The notes under the pieces were generated by a model. The model did no database searches, had not been told where the DNA came from, and saw only the letters and a program-made list of their open reading frames with translations. A stretch of 64,000 bases of DNA from Ectopseudomonas chengduensis (GTDB taxonomy: Bacteria; Pseudomonadota; Gammaproteobacteria; Pseudomonadales; Pseudomonadaceae): the NCBI RefSeq assembly GCF_015712065.1, contig NZ_JACFYZ010000001.1, forward strand, positions 1,116,001 to 1,180,000, read 5' to 3'. The translations under genes and the position numbers were made by a program. Positions 40,287 through 50,366 of the stretch are shown one piece after another; the first letter of the stretch is position 1; each line of letters begins with the position of its first letter.

Positions 40287-40853
40287 TCATTCGCGGGCTT
40301 GGCGACGCTCCAAAGCCTGCTTTTGCAGGATATGCCGAGCCAGCAACTGGCGCTGTGCGTCGGTCAACGCTTCGAACTCGGTGCCTATCTCGAATTGGCC
40401 ATCCGCGCGCTGGCTGCAGTGCACCACCTTGCCACGCAGGAGGAGACCGAGCGCCTGGGGCATCAGCACCATCTTGATCGCCAGATGGCTGCCCGGCGCC
40501 ACGGCCTGGGCGTTATTGAAGCTGATGCCGCCTTCGGACAGCGATACCTGGCGTGGCGCGCCGATGTCGCGCAGCAGGCTCTGCGCCACGGCCTGGCCAA
40601 GCAGGTCGATGCGCTTGTTGATCACCTTCAGGTAGTTGGCCAGGGTACGGTCGCGCTCAGTGATATGGCGCAGCAGATGCTGGGATTCGAAGTCCATCAG
40701 ATGCAGGTCGCTGAGCAGGTTGAACAGCGGCGATGAATCGTGAAGCGCGTCGCTGGCATGGGCCTCGGCCCCCGACAGCAGGCTGAATTCCAGTGCGATC
40801 GTATCGTCGATACGATAGTATTCGCGGCGATCATCTACATCGTTAGTCGACAT
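40287..40853 (-). CDS. PilZ domain protein (predicted c-di-GMP effector)
   Basis: 188 residues from ATG 40853. The signature RREYYR (R10-x3-R14) precedes a helical region, and the second PilZ block VSLSEGGISF lies near residue 107. Both are the c-di-GMP binding motifs, though the usual D/N-x-S slot reads SLSEGG. The helical insert between the two halves (about residues 30-100) is unusual compared with minimal PilZ proteins and resembles YcgR-like extended members. An in-frame upstream ATG at 40925 lies in repeat-like DNA and is rejected. First gene of a three-gene minus-strand operon. Confidence 0.88.
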   Translation of the reverse strand: MSTNDVDDRREYYRIDDTIALEFSLLSGAEAHASDALHDSSPLFNLLSDLHLMDFESQHLLRHITERDRTLANYLKVINKRIDLLGQAVAQSLLRDIGAPRQVSLSEGGISFNNAQAVAPGSHLAIKMVLMPQALGLLLRGKVVHCSQRADGQFEIGTEFEALTDAQRQLLARHILQKQALERRQARE

Positions 40854-40879
40854 GGCGAACCCATGAAAGCGGTGGTGGT

Positions 40880-41078
40880 CGAAGACCCTGTTGAAAGTCT
40901 CGCGAACTGGATGCGTGCCAGGCAAGCGTCGCCGAACAAGCCTCGGTTACGAATGGTAAACGAGCATTGCTCGCTTCGCTCGCCCCTTCGGGGCCACACT
41001 GAAGCGCGCTGGTCATAAGCGGCTTTCCACGTGTCTTTAACGCAGCATGCCCGATACGCAGCAGACTTTGAGTTGCTT
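40880..41078. repeat. Diverged MITE-like element, copy E
   Basis: The sequence AGGCAAGCGTCGCCGAACAAG ... GGTAAACGAGCATT and then TTTAACGCAGCATG can be aligned by eye with copies B to D, with an insertion of about 50 bases in the middle (including CGCTTCGCTCGCC). The ends are too degenerate to fix. It separates the divergent PilZ and lolC genes. Confidence 0.45.
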
Positions 41079-41146
41079 CTGAGTGTAAGGCTGCTGACCT
41101 GGCCCTGCCACAAGGACGTTTTTTCTTTCCCCCGAATCTCTCCGAC

Positions 41147-42394
41147 ATGTTCAGACCTCTGTTCGTATTCATCGGTACGCGCTACACGCGGGCCAAGCGT
41201 CGCAACCACTTCGTCTCCTTCATTTCCCTGACGTCCATGCTCGGCCTCACCCTCGGGGTGATGGTAATGATCCTGGTGCTGTCGGTGATGAATGGTTTCG
41301 ACCATGAAATGCGCACTCGGGTGCTGGGGATGATTCCTCACGCCACGGTCGAATCGCCGACCCCGGTCAGCGACTGGCCGGCATTGGCGCGGCAGGTCGA
41401 GCGCCATCCGCGCGTCGAGGCGTTGGCACCCTTCACTCAGATGCAGGGCCTGCTGACACACGACGGCAAAGTGCAGAAGGTGCTGATCAATGCCATCGAC
41501 CCCGAGCAGGAACGCAAGGTGTCGATCATCGACGGCTTCTTTCAGGAAGGCAGCCTCGACAGCCTGCAGCCTGGCGATTTCGCCATGGTCATCGGCGACA
41601 AGGCGGCGGCCAAGCTGGGGCTGAAGCTGGGTGACAAGGTCACCTTCGTCGCGCCGGAAGTCACGGTGACCCCCGCCGGCATGTTCCCGCGTCTGAAGCG
41701 CTTTACCGTGACCGGCATCTTCCACGTCGGCGCCGGCGAGATCGACGGTGCACTGGCCCTGGCCAACATCAGTGACCTGGCGCGTCTGCAGCGCTGGAAG
41801 CCGGATCAGGTACAGGGCCTGCGCCTGAAGTTCGATGATCTGTTCCAGGCGCCACGCAGCGCCTGGGAGATCGCCCAGACCCTCGACGGTGATTTCTACG
41901 CCCGCGACTGGACCCGCACCCACGGCAACCTGTACCAGGCCATTCGCATGGAGAAGACCATGATCGGCCTGCTTCTGCTGCTGATCGTCGCGGTGGCCGC
42001 GTTCAATATCATTTCCACCCTGGTGATGGTGGTGACCGACAAGAAGGGCGACATCGCCATCCTGCGCACCCTCGGCGCCACGCCGCGGCAGATCATGGCC
42101 ATCTTCATGGTGCAGGGCACGGTGATCGGTGTGGTCGGCACCTTCATCGGCGCCGTGCTGGGGATTCTCGCAGCGCTCAACGTCAGCAGCCTGATCGCCG
42201 GCATCGAACGTCTGCTGGGCATCAAGTTTCTCAATGCCGATGTCTACTTCATCGATTACCTGCCCTCGCAACTGCAGAGCGCCGACGTGGTGATGGTCTG
42301 TACCGCGGCGTTGCTGCTGAGCTTCTTCGCCACCCTGTATCCAGCCTGGCGCGCTGCGCGTACCCAGCCGGCCGAGGCCCTGCGCTATGAGTGA
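41147..42394 (+). CDS. lolC: Lipoprotein-releasing ABC permease LolC
   Basis: Inner-membrane permease of the LolCDE complex that extracts outer-membrane lipoproteins for LolA. 415 residues: one N-terminal helix ([25 protein letters not shown]), a large periplasmic domain, and three C-terminal helices with an FtsX-like domain. The first and third genes of this cluster are about half identical by eye. It overlaps lolD by 8 bases. Which of the two is C versus E rests on position. Confidence 0.93.
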   Translation: MFRPLFVFIGTRYTRAKRRNHFVSFISLTSMLGLTLGVMVMILVLSVMNGFDHEMRTRVLGMIPHATVESPTPVSDWPALARQVERHPRVEALAPFTQMQGLLTHDGKVQKVLINAIDPEQERKVSIIDGFFQEGSLDSLQPGDFAMVIGDKAAAKLGLKLGDKVTFVAPEVTVTPAGMFPRLKRFTVTGIFHVGAGEIDGALALANISDLARLQRWKPDQVQGLRLKFDDLFQAPRSAWEIAQTLDGDFYARDWTRTHGNLYQAIRMEKTMIGLLLLLIVAVAAFNIISTLVMVVTDKKGDIAILRTLGATPRQIMAIFMVQGTVIGVVGTFIGAVLGILAALNVSSLIAGIERLLGIKFLNADVYFIDYLPSQLQSADVVMVCTAALLLSFFATLYPAWRAARTQPAEALRYE

Positions 42395-43100
42395 GTCCAT
42401 GAACCAGAACGCCATGAAACAGCACAATGCCGTGCTCAGCTGTCGCAACCTGAGCAAGCGTTACGACGAGGGCCCCGAGTCGGTGGTGGTGCTCGATGGC
42501 CTCGAGCTGGAACTCTTTCCCGGTGAACGTGTGGCCATCGTCGGCAGCTCCGGTTCCGGCAAGAGCACCCTTTTGAACATGCTCGGCGGCCTGGATACGC
42601 CCAGCGAGGGCAGCGTCTGGCTGGCCGGCGAGCAACTCTCGGCGCTGAGCGAGACCGCTCGGGGTCTGCTGCGCAACCGCGCGCTGGGCTTTGTCTACCA
42701 GTTTCACCACCTGCTGGCCGAGTTCACTGCGCTGGAGAACGTCTGCATGCCGCTGTTGATCGGCAAGACGTCGATCAGCGAGGCGCGCGAGCGTGCCACC
42801 AAGCTGCTCGAGCGAGTCGGGCTTGGCCATCGCCTCAATCACAAACCGTCCGAACTGTCCGGTGGTGAGCGTCAGCGTGTGGCCATTGCCCGTGCCCTGG
42901 TCAACCGCCCCGGGCTGGTGTTGCTCGATGAACCCACCGGCAACCTCGACCAGCACACCGCTGAAGGCATTCAGGAGCTGATGCGTGAGCTCAGCCGTGA
43001 CTCCAACACCGCGTTCCTGGTGGTGACCCACGACATGCAGCTGGCACGGCAGATGGATCGTGTGCTCAGCCTGCAGGACGGCAAGCTGGTGACGCTCTGA
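42387..43100 (+). CDS. lolD: Lipoprotein-releasing ABC ATPase LolD
   Basis: ATPase of LolCDE, 237 residues. Walker [10 protein letters not shown] (about 49-57), Q-loop region [22 protein letters not shown], signature LSGGERQR, Walker [12 protein letters not shown] and the H-loop HD. Two later in-frame ATGs (MNQNAM, MKQHNA) are possible starts, but the one overlapping lolC is used. Its TGA overlaps the lolE ATG. Confidence 0.96.
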   Translation: MSESMNQNAMKQHNAVLSCRNLSKRYDEGPESVVVLDGLELELFPGERVAIVGSSGSGKSTLLNMLGGLDTPSEGSVWLAGEQLSALSETARGLLRNRALGFVYQFHHLLAEFTALENVCMPLLIGKTSISEARERATKLLERVGLGHRLNHKPSELSGGERQRVAIARALVNRPGLVLLDEPTGNLDQHTAEGIQELMRELSRDSNTAFLVVTHDMQLARQMDRVLSLQDGKLVTL

Positions 43101-44344
43101 TGTTTCGTCCGCTGAGTATCTTCATCGGCGCTCGCTACACACGGGCCAAGCGCCGCAACCATTTCATCTCCTTCATCTCGCTGACCTCGATGATCGGCCT
43201 GGCGCTTGGCGTGCTGGCGATGATCGTGGTGCTGTCGGTGATGAACGGTTTCCAGAAGGAAATGAGTTCGCGCATTCTCGGCATGGTGCCGCACGCCATG
43301 CTCTACGGCGCCGAGCCAGTCGCCGACTGGCGCGCCCTGGCGGACAAGGCCATGGCCAATTCGCAGGTACAGGCCGCGGCGCCTTATGCCGAGCTTGAGG
43401 GCATGCTGTCGCATCGCGGGCTGATGCAGCCGATCCAGATCCACGGCATCGATCCGGCGGAGGAGGGCAAGGTATCGATCCTGCCCGAGCACATCCGCCA
43501 GGGCAGCCTGAACAATCTGCAGCCGGGTGAGTTCGGCGTGGTGATCGGTGATATCACCGCGCGCCGCTTCGGTCTGCAGGTGGGCGACAAGCTGACCCTG
43601 ATCATCCCCGAGCTGAGCAGCGCGCCTGGTGGCGTCACCCCGCGCATGCAGCGGCTGAACGTGGCGGCGGTGTTCAAGGTCGGTGCCGAGCTGGACAGCT
43701 CACTGGCACTGATCAACGTCGTCGACGCCGCTGCCATGCAGCGTCTGCCGGAAGGCACGGTGCCGGGCATTCGCCTGGCGCTGAAAGACCTCTACCAGGC
43801 GCCGCAGGTATCCAAAGCGCTGGTCGCCGAACTGGGCGCAGGTTATCGCGCCGATGACTGGACCCACACCCAGGGCAGTCTGTTCAGCGCGATGAAGATG
43901 GAGAAGACCATGATCGGTCTGCTGCTCTTGCTGATCGTCGCGGTGGCAGCATTCAACATCATCGCCACGCTGATCATGGTGGTCGCCGATAAGAGCGGCG
44001 ACATCGCCATCCTGCGTACCCTGGGCGCCACACCGCGGCAGATCATGGCGATTTTCATGGTCCAAGGCTCGGTGATCGGCCTGGTCGGTACGCTGATTGG
44101 TACGGTGTTGGGTGTGCTGGCGGCGCTCAATGTCAGCGCCCTGGTGGCTTGGCTGGAATCGTTCGCCGGGCAGCAGGTGATGAGCTCCGATGTGTACTTC
44201 ATCAGCAGCCTGCCGTCCGACCTGCAGTGGCTGGACGTGGCGTTGATTTGTTCGGCGGCATTGATCCTGAGTTTCCTCGCCACGCTCTACCCGTCATGGC
44301 GGGCGGCGCAGGTGCAGCCGGCCGAGGCGCTACGCTACGAGTGA
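43100..44344 (+). CDS. lolE: Lipoprotein-releasing ABC permease LolE
   Basis: Second permease of LolCDE, 414 residues with the same plan as LolC: N-terminal helix ([25 protein letters not shown]), periplasmic domain, and the FtsX-like C-terminus ([25 protein letters not shown], then two further helices). The duplication of lolC/E within the operon is old and shared by gammaproteobacteria. Ends at a strong terminator. Confidence 0.93.
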   Translation: MFRPLSIFIGARYTRAKRRNHFISFISLTSMIGLALGVLAMIVVLSVMNGFQKEMSSRILGMVPHAMLYGAEPVADWRALADKAMANSQVQAAAPYAELEGMLSHRGLMQPIQIHGIDPAEEGKVSILPEHIRQGSLNNLQPGEFGVVIGDITARRFGLQVGDKLTLIIPELSSAPGGVTPRMQRLNVAAVFKVGAELDSSLALINVVDAAAMQRLPEGTVPGIRLALKDLYQAPQVSKALVAELGAGYRADDWTHTQGSLFSAMKMEKTMIGLLLLLIVAVAAFNIIATLIMVVADKSGDIAILRTLGATPRQIMAIFMVQGSVIGLVGTLIGTVLGVLAALNVSALVAWLESFAGQQVMSSDVYFISSLPSDLQWLDVALICSAALILSFLATLYPSWRAAQVQPAEALRYE

Positions 44345-44349
44345 GAACG

Positions 44350-44380
44350 AAAAAGCCGTCGACTTCGACGGCTTTTTCTT
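44350..44380. terminator. Bidirectional terminator between lolE and the DUF2062 gene
   Basis: AAAAAGCCGTCGA pairs with TCGACGGCTTTTT around a 3-base loop; tracts of A and T on each side allow termination of the convergent genes. Confidence 0.92.
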
Positions 44381-44381
44381 T

Positions 44382-44909
44382 TCAGCGGCGTTCCAGTCGG
44401 CGCTTTTCCTGACGCTTGCGCCAGCTACGCTGGACCCACCAGCGCCAGTAGAGCATGGTCAGCACGTAGCCCAGTATCGCGAGGATGACCCCCGCGACGA
44501 CGGAACCCAGGTACAGTGGCTTCCACAGCACCGCTACCTCGGCCGTGATCCATTCCAGGCTCAGCGTCTCCGGCATGCGCACGGGCGGTGTCTGCATGAT
44601 CCACGCGCCCAGTTTGTAAGTGCAGTAGAAAACCGGTGGCATGGTGATGGGGTTGGTCAGCCACACCAGGCCGATGGAAATCGGCAGGTTGGCGCGCAAC
44701 GGGATGGCGACGGCTGCGGCGGCCAGCATCTGCATGGGCATGGGGATCATCGCCCAGAACAGGCCGATGGCCATGCCGCGGGCTACCGAATGGCGATTGA
44801 GATGCCAGAGATTGGGATCATGAATGAGTTTGCCGAGAAAGCGCAGGGACTTGTTACCCTTGATGCTGTCGGGGGTGGGCATGTAGCGCTTGAATAAACG
44901 ACGCGGCAT
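44382..44909 (-). CDS. DUF2062 domain membrane protein
   Basis: 175 residues from ATG 44909 (MPRRLFKRYMPT). Two or three hydrophobic segments include GLFWAMIPMPMQMLAAAAVAIPL and a C-terminal VVAGVILAILGYVLTML, followed by a strongly basic tail (RRWWVQRSWRKRQEKRRLERR). The family has conserved motifs SVARGMAIGLFWAMIPMPMQ and WLTNPITMPPVFY; its function is unknown. The upstream in-frame extension lacks conservation. Convergent with lolE, divergent from comEC. Confidence 0.9.
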   Translation of the reverse strand: MPRRLFKRYMPTPDSIKGNKSLRFLGKLIHDPNLWHLNRHSVARGMAIGLFWAMIPMPMQMLAAAAVAIPLRANLPISIGLVWLTNPITMPPVFYCTYKLGAWIMQTPPVRMPETLSLEWITAEVAVLWKPLYLGSVVAGVILAILGYVLTMLYWRWWVQRSWRKRQEKRRLERR

Positions 44910-45035
44910 GAAGAGTCTCTGGGCAGGCAAAAGCGCCGATATTATGCACGGATTCAGCCTGGCCAGCGTTTCCATATTGTGACCAGAGGTGAGCGCTGGA
45001 CGCGCTCGCCGCAGCTCGATGAGCAAGGAGAAACC

Positions 45036-47261
45036 ATGCGAACAGGGATGTTGGCGCTGGCCCTGGGGCTATTGATGCTGCGCTTTCTGCCGAGTTTGCC
45101 GCCGGGCTGGCTGTTGCTGGTGGCGGTCGGTGCCGGCCTGGGGTTGCTGGTCTCGCGCCTTTATCCGCTGGGGTTCTTTCTGTTGGGACTGGCCTGGGCC
45201 TGCAGTTCGGCGCAATCGGCACTGGATGACCGCCTCGATCCACAACTCGATGGCCGAACCCTGTGGCTGGAGGGCCGTGTGGTCGGTCTGCCGGAGGTGT
45301 CCGACGGCGTGGTGCGCTTCCAGTTCGAAGAGGCGCACTCCCGACGTGCCGAGCTGCCGAAAAGGTTACGTCTGGCCTGGTATGGCGGGCCGCCGGTGCA
45401 GGGCGGCGAGCGCTGGCGGGTGGCGGTCAACCTGAAGCGTCCACATGGGTTGGTCAATCCGCAGAGTTTCGACTACGAAGCCTGGCTGCTGGCCCAGCGC
45501 ATTGGCGCTACGGGCACGATCAAGTCTGGCCAGCGGTTATCCGCCGCGACGGGCTTGGGGAGTTGGCGCGACGGCCTGCGTCAGCATCTGCTGGCGGCGC
45601 CGGCCTTTGAGCGAGAGGGCGCCATTGCCGCTCTGGTCCTGGGTGATGGCTCCGGCCTGAGTGCGAGCGACTGGCGCCTGCTGCAGCATACGGGCACGGT
45701 GCATCTGATGGTCATCTCCGGTCAGCATATCGCCCTGCTGGCCGGCTTTCTTTACGGACTGGTGGCGTTGCTGGCGAGAGTCGGCGCCTGGCCAAGGCGC
45801 TGGCCCTGGTTGCCCTGCGCCTGTGCGCTGGCCCTGAGTGGGGCCCTGGTCTACGGGATGTTGGCTGGGTTCGAGGTGCCGGTGCGCAGGGCCTGCGTGA
45901 TGGTTGCGCTGGTGCTGCTCTGGCGCATGCGCTTTCGTCATCTGGGCGCCTGGTGGCCATTGTTGCTGGCCCTGCTCGTGGTGCTGCTACTCGAGCCATT
46001 GGCGTCGTTGCAGCCGGGCTTCTGGTTGTCGTTCTCGGCCGTGGCGATTCTCGCGTTGGTGTTCGGTGGTCGGCTTGGCGTCTGGGGTTGGTGGCGCGGG
46101 TTGACGCGTGCGCAGTGGACCATGGCCATTGGTCTGTTGCCGATGATGCTGATTCTCGGTCTGCCCGTCAGCAGCAGCGGGCCGCTGGCTAATCTGGTCG
46201 CCGTGCCCTGGGTGGGGCTGGTGGTCGTACCCCTGGCCTTGCTGGGCGCTCTGCTGCTACCCGTTCCCGTGGTTGGGGAGGGCCTGTTGTGGCTGGCCGG
46301 CGGTGCGCTGTATCTGTTGTTCGAATTGCTCAGCGTGATCGCTGCTTGGCTGCCTGCCTGGCTGCCCAGCAATCTGCCGCTCTGGGCCTGGCTACTGGCA
46401 GCGGCAGGCGCCTTGTTGCTCCTGCTGCCAGCTGGCGTACCGTTGCGTCTGCCTGGCCTCGCGCTGTTGTTGCCTGCATTGCTGTTGCCCACACAGCACC
46501 TGGACGATGGCCGTGCCGATGTCTGGGTGCTGGACGTGGGGCAAGGGCTGGCGGTGCTGGTGCGTACCCGAGAACACAGCCTGCTGTACGACGCGGGGCC
46601 GCGCTTCGGCGATTTCGATACCGGGGAGCGTATCGTCCTGCCTTCCTTGCGGGCAATGAACCTCAGGCGGCTCGACCTGATGCTGCTCAGCCATGCGGAT
46701 AACGATCATGCTGGCGGTGCAGCGGCGATCAGGGCCGGGATGCCGGTGGCCCGGGTCATCAGTGGCGAGCCGCAGCGTCTGGCTAGGACGCTTGGCGCTG
46801 AGGATTGCGAATCGGGGCAAAGCTGGCAATGGAACGACGTGACGTTCAGGCTGTGGCAGTGGCAGCGGGCCAGCTCCGGTAATCAACGCTCCTGTGTGCT
46901 GCAGGTGGAGGCGGGCGGTGAGCGCCTGCTGTTGACTGGTGATATCGATGTCCGCGCCGAGCGCGCGCTGATGCAGGCCGACTTTCCCCTGGCCTCGCGG
47001 TGGCTGCTGGCGCCCCATCACGGCAGTCGCACCTCATCCAGCCAGGCTTTTATCGATGCGGTCGGTGCGCAGCACGTGCTGATCACCCGCAGCCGCCACA
47101 ATGCCTTTGGACATCCTCACCCGCAGGTGTTGGCGCGCTATCAGGCGGCAGGCGTCGAGGTGCATGACACGGCGTTGCGCGGTGCTCTGCATTTACGTCT
47201 GGGCGAACAGGTCGCGCCTCGCGGGTTGCGAAGCGAGCCACGTTTCTGGCGGGAAAAATGA
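45036..47261 (+). CDS. comEC: DNA internalization-related competence protein ComEC/Rec2
   Basis: Inner-membrane channel for DNA uptake, 741 residues. N-terminal OB-like region (GRTLWLEGRVVGLPE), a competence domain with many membrane helices (HLMVISGQHIALLAGF onward), and a C-terminal metallo-beta-lactamase domain with VLDVGQG, LSHADNDHAGG (a metal motif in which the usual SHxDxDH is clear) and LLAPHHGSRTSS. Start at 45036 chosen for AAGGAG upstream. Whether the strain is naturally competent is not shown; other DNA-uptake genes are not in the window. Confidence 0.94.
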   Translation: MRTGMLALALGLLMLRFLPSLPPGWLLLVAVGAGLGLLVSRLYPLGFFLLGLAWACSSAQSALDDRLDPQLDGRTLWLEGRVVGLPEVSDGVVRFQFEEAHSRRAELPKRLRLAWYGGPPVQGGERWRVAVNLKRPHGLVNPQSFDYEAWLLAQRIGATGTIKSGQRLSAATGLGSWRDGLRQHLLAAPAFEREGAIAALVLGDGSGLSASDWRLLQHTGTVHLMVISGQHIALLAGFLYGLVALLARVGAWPRRWPWLPCACALALSGALVYGMLAGFEVPVRRACVMVALVLLWRMRFRHLGAWWPLLLALLVVLLLEPLASLQPGFWLSFSAVAILALVFGGRLGVWGWWRGLTRAQWTMAIGLLPMMLILGLPVSSSGPLANLVAVPWVGLVVVPLALLGALLLPVPVVGEGLLWLAGGALYLLFELLSVIAAWLPAWLPSNLPLWAWLLAAAGALLLLLPAGVPLRLPGLALLLPALLLPTQHLDDGRADVWVLDVGQGLAVLVRTREHSLLYDAGPRFGDFDTGERIVLPSLRAMNLRRLDLMLLSHADNDHAGGAAAIRAGMPVARVISGEPQRLARTLGAEDCESGQSWQWNDVTFRLWQWQRASSGNQRSCVLQVEAGGERLLLTGDIDVRAERALMQADFPLASRWLLAPHHGSRTSSSQAFIDAVGAQHVLITRSRHNAFGHPHPQVLARYQAAGVEVHDTALRGALHLRLGEQVAPRGLRSEPRFWREK

Positions 47262-47333
47262 GAACGGCGGCGGTCGGCGGGCGTTACACCCTGTGCTAGA
47301 GTGGCGCGACTTTTTCGAGGGGGATTCTCTACC

Positions 47334-47966
47334 GTGTGGGAACTGGTCAAAGCTGGCGGCTGGATGATGCTGCCGATCATTCTCTGTTCCATCGCTGCTG
47401 CCGGCATCGTTGCCGAGCGCCTGTGGACCCTGCGGCCCGCCCGCGTCACCCCGGCCAATCTGCTGGCTCAAGTGTGGCGCTGGATCAAGGACAAGAAACT
47501 CAACAACCAGAAGCTCAAGGAGCTGCGCGAGGACTCGCCGCTGGGGCAGATTCTCGCTGCCGGCCTGGCCAACTCCAAGCATGGTCGCGAGATCATGAAA
47601 GAGTGCATCGAGGAGGCCGCCGCCCGCGCCATCCATGAGCTGGAACGCTACCTCAATGCCCTTGGCACCATTGCCGGCATCGCGCCGCTGCTCGGCCTGC
47701 TCGGCACCGTGCTGGGCATGATCGAGATCTTCAGCTCCTTCATGGGCTCGGGCATGGCCAATGCGTCGATGCTCGCCGGCGGTATCTCCAAGGCCCTGAT
47801 CACCACGGCAGCTGGCCTGATGGTGGCGATCCCGGCACTGTTCTTCCACCGCTACCTGCAGCGTCGCGTCGACGAGCTGGTGGTCGGCATGGAGCAGGAG
47901 GCGATCAAGCTGGTGGAAATGGTGCAGGGTGATCGCGACGTCGACCTGGGTGAGGGCAAGGCGTGA
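47334..47966 (+). CDS. exbB: MotA/TolQ/ExbB-type proton channel protein
   Basis: 210 residues, with an N-terminal helix (WMMLPIILCSIAAAGIVAERLW), a cytoplasmic loop, and two helices near the C-terminus (LGTIAGIAPLLGLLGTVLGMI and LITTAAGLMVAIPALFFH). Member of the ExbB/TolQ family; forms a proton-motive-force motor with the ExbD partner next to it. GTG at 47334 is supported by a purine-rich site; a GTG further upstream is possible. Partner outer-membrane receptor or TonB is not in the window, so the energised system is unknown. First in a tight seven-gene envelope operon. Confidence 0.9.
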   Translation: MWELVKAGGWMMLPIILCSIAAAGIVAERLWTLRPARVTPANLLAQVWRWIKDKKLNNQKLKELREDSPLGQILAAGLANSKHGREIMKECIEEAAARAIHELERYLNALGTIAGIAPLLGLLGTVLGMIEIFSSFMGSGMANASMLAGGISKALITTAAGLMVAIPALFFHRYLQRRVDELVVGMEQEAIKLVEMVQGDRDVDLGEGKA

Positions 47967-48391
47967 AATTCCGGCGCAAACCGCGGGAGAACGTCGAGAT
48001 CAACCTGGCCTCGTTGATCGACGTGGTATTCATCCTGCTGCTGTTCTTCGTGGTCACCACCACCTTCACCCGCGAGACCCAGCTCAAGGTCGACCTGCCC
48101 GAGGCAGCCAGTGGCACGCCGCCCGAGCAGACCGAGCTCAAGCAGGTCGAGGTGCTGATCGGCGCTGATGGCGCCTACTCGGTCAATGGCAAGGCGCTGC
48201 TGGAAAGTAACCTGAGCAATCTCATGGCGGCGCTGCAGAAGGAGTCCGACGGCGACAACAGCCTGCCGTTGATCATCAGTGCCGACGGCAAGACCCCACA
48301 CCAGGCGGTGATCACCGCCATGGACGCCGCCGGCAAGCTGGGCTTCTCGCACTTGCGCATTACCACGGTGGAAGCACAGGAAAATCCTTAA
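47963..48391 (+). CDS. exbD: ExbD/TolR family biopolymer transport protein
   Basis: 142 residues. A short basic N-terminus (MKFRRKPRENVEIN) with one membrane helix (LIDVVFILLLFFVVTTTF), in which D of LIDVVF is the proton-carrying residue of the family, then a periplasmic domain. Overlaps the ExbB-like gene by 4 bases (GTGA), showing translational coupling. Immediately precedes lpxK. Confidence 0.92.
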   Translation: MKFRRKPRENVEINLASLIDVVFILLLFFVVTTTFTRETQLKVDLPEAASGTPPEQTELKQVEVLIGADGAYSVNGKALLESNLSNLMAALQKESDGDNSLPLIISADGKTPHQAVITAMDAAGKLGFSHLRITTVEAQENP

Positions 48392-49393
48392 GTGAGCGCT
48401 GCTGATCGCTTGCTCGAGGCCTGGTATCGCGGCCACCCGGCGCTGGCGCTGCTGCGTCCGCTGGAGTGGCTGTACCGCCGCGTGGTGCAGGGCAAGCGCG
48501 TGCGCTTTCTCGCCGGCGCGGGCGAAATCTACCGTGCGCCGGTGCCGGTATTGGTGGTGGGCAACATCACCGTCGGCGGCACTGGCAAGACGCCGCTGAT
48601 CCTCTTTCTCATCGAACATTGCCGCGTTCGTGGCCTAAAGGTCGGCGTGGTCAGTCGTGGCTATGGCGCCACGCCGCCGAGCCTGCCGTGGCGGGTGCGT
48701 GCCGATCAATCGGCCGCACAGGCCGGCGACGAACCGCTGCTGATTGTCCAGCGTACGGGCGTGCCCTTGATGATCGACCCGGATCGCAGTCGCGCCGTGC
48801 GTGCGCTGCTGGCCGAAGAAGCATTGGACCTGATCCTCTGCGACGACGGCCTGCAGCACTACCGTCTGGCGCGTGACCTGGAACTGGTGCTGATCGATGC
48901 CGCGCGCGGCCTGGGCAATCGCCGCTGCCTGCCGGCCGGACCACTGCGTGAGCCGGTCGAGCGCCTCGATGAGGTGGACGCGGTGCTGTTCAACGGCGCC
49001 GAGACCGATCGCGCCGACGGCTATGCCTTTCGCCTGCAGCCGACCGCGTTGGTCAATCTGCTCAGTGGTGAGCGCGTCGGCCTCGATCATCTGCCGCCTG
49101 GCCAGGCGGTGCATGCGGTGGCCGGTATCGGTAATCCGCAACGTTTCTTCAATACCCTCGAAGCGCTAAACTGGCGGCCGGTTCCGCACCCCTTCGCCGA
49201 CCATGCCCAGTACGATGCCGCGCAGCTCAGTTTCGAGCCGTCGCTGCCCCTGCTGATGACGGAAAAGGATGCGGTGAAATGCCGGGCCTTCGCCGCCGCC
49301 GACTGGTGGTATCTGGCCGTCGATGCCGCGCCCACGCCGGCATTCGTCGACTGGCTGGATGGAGAGCTGGCCCGCCTCATACCGGGGTCCTGA
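48392..49393 (+). CDS. lpxK: Tetraacyldisaccharide 4'-kinase
   Basis: Phosphorylates the lipid A disaccharide at the 4' position at the inner membrane. 333 residues. Walker [13 protein letters not shown] (58-69); N-terminal amphipathic segment [21 protein letters not shown] for membrane association; [21 protein letters not shown] is the second conserved block. GTG start follows the ExbD stop with no gap. In some bacteria ExbBD-like or MsbA genes sit beside lpxK, consistent with an envelope role. Confidence 0.96.
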   Translation: MSAADRLLEAWYRGHPALALLRPLEWLYRRVVQGKRVRFLAGAGEIYRAPVPVLVVGNITVGGTGKTPLILFLIEHCRVRGLKVGVVSRGYGATPPSLPWRVRADQSAAQAGDEPLLIVQRTGVPLMIDPDRSRAVRALLAEEALDLILCDDGLQHYRLARDLELVLIDAARGLGNRRCLPAGPLREPVERLDEVDAVLFNGAETDRADGYAFRLQPTALVNLLSGERVGLDHLPPGQAVHAVAGIGNPQRFFNTLEALNWRPVPHPFADHAQYDAAQLSFEPSLPLLMTEKDAVKCRAFAAADWWYLAVDAAPTPAFVDWLDGELARLIPGS

Positions 49394-49415
49394 TGACCCC
49401 AGCAAGGATTCCACC

Positions 49416-49601
49416 ATGGACCTTAAACTGCTCGACATTCTCGCCTGCCCGATCTGCAAGGGCCCGCTGCAGCTCTCCGAAGACAAGACCGAACTGATCA
49501 GCAAGGGCGCTGGCGTGGCCTACCCGATCCGCGACGGCATTCCGGTGATGCTGGAAAGCGAAGCGCGCACCCTGACCACCGACGAGCGTCTGGACAAGTA
49601 A
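49416..49601 (+). CDS. Trm112 family zinc-ribbon protein
   Basis: 61 residues, [20 protein letters not shown] with C11 and C14 (YcaR-like). The family in bacteria has few known clients; eukaryotic Trm112 is a methyltransferase cofactor. Only the first CxxC is present, so metal binding may be lost or use other residues. Sits between lpxK (22 bases) and kdsB (0 bases), the same order as in E. coli. Confidence 0.92.
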   Translation: MDLKLLDILACPICKGPLQLSEDKTELISKGAGVAYPIRDGIPVMLESEARTLTTDERLDK

Positions 49602-50366
49602 ATGAGCGCAGTCTTCACCGTCGTCATTCCTGCTCGTTATGCCTCCACCCGCCTGCCCGGCAAGCCGCTGCAGGACATCGCCGGCAAGCCCATGGTGCAG
49701 CACGTCTGGGAGCAGGCGAAGAAGAGTTCGGCCAGCCGCGTGGTGGTCGCCACCGACGATTCACGCATCGTCGAAGCCTGCCAGGCCTTCGGCGCCGAGG
49801 TGCTGCTGACCCGCGAGGATCACAACTCCGGCACCGACCGCCTGGCCGAAGTGGCCACCCAGCTCGGTTTGCCGGCCGACGCCATCGTGGTCAACGTGCA
49901 GGGCGACGAGCCGCTGATCCCGCCTGTGATCATCGATCAGGTGGCAGCCAACCTGGCGGCCAATCCGCAAGCCGGTATCGCCACCCTGGCCGAGCCCATC
50001 GAGGACGTCACCGCGCTGTTCAACCCCAATGTGGTCAAGGTGGTCGCCGACAAGAACGGCCTGGCCCTGACCTTCAGCCGCGCGCCGCTGGCCTGGGCGC
50101 GCGACGCCTTTGCCAAGAGCCGCGACGTGCTACCGGCCGGCGTGCCGTATCGCCGTCATATCGGCATCTACGCCTACCGCGCGGGTTTCCTGCATGACTT
50201 CGTCGCCTGGGGCCCGTGCTGGCTGGAAGACACCGAGTGCCTGGAGCAGTTGCGCGCGTTGTATAACGGCGTGCGCATCCATGTCGCCGATGCTCTCGAA
50301 GCACCGGCTGCCGGTGTGGATACCGCTGAAGACCTGGAGCGGGTGCGCCACCTGTTGGGGGCCTGA
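49602..50366 (+). CDS. kdsB: 3-deoxy-manno-octulosonate cytidylyltransferase
   Basis: Activates KDO as CMP-KDO for lipopolysaccharide core. 254 residues. Nucleotidyltransferase motif [24 protein letters not shown] (8-31), [12 protein letters not shown] (metal/substrate), and [12 protein letters not shown]. Starts immediately after the trm112-like stop; its TGA shares bases with the ptp ATG. Confidence 0.97.
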   Translation: MSAVFTVVIPARYASTRLPGKPLQDIAGKPMVQHVWEQAKKSSASRVVVATDDSRIVEACQAFGAEVLLTREDHNSGTDRLAEVATQLGLPADAIVVNVQGDEPLIPPVIIDQVAANLAANPQAGIATLAEPIEDVTALFNPNVVKVVADKNGLALTFSRAPLAWARDAFAKSRDVLPAGVPYRRHIGIYAYRAGFLHDFVAWGPCWLEDTECLEQLRALYNGVRIHVADALEAPAAGVDTAEDLERVRHLLGA

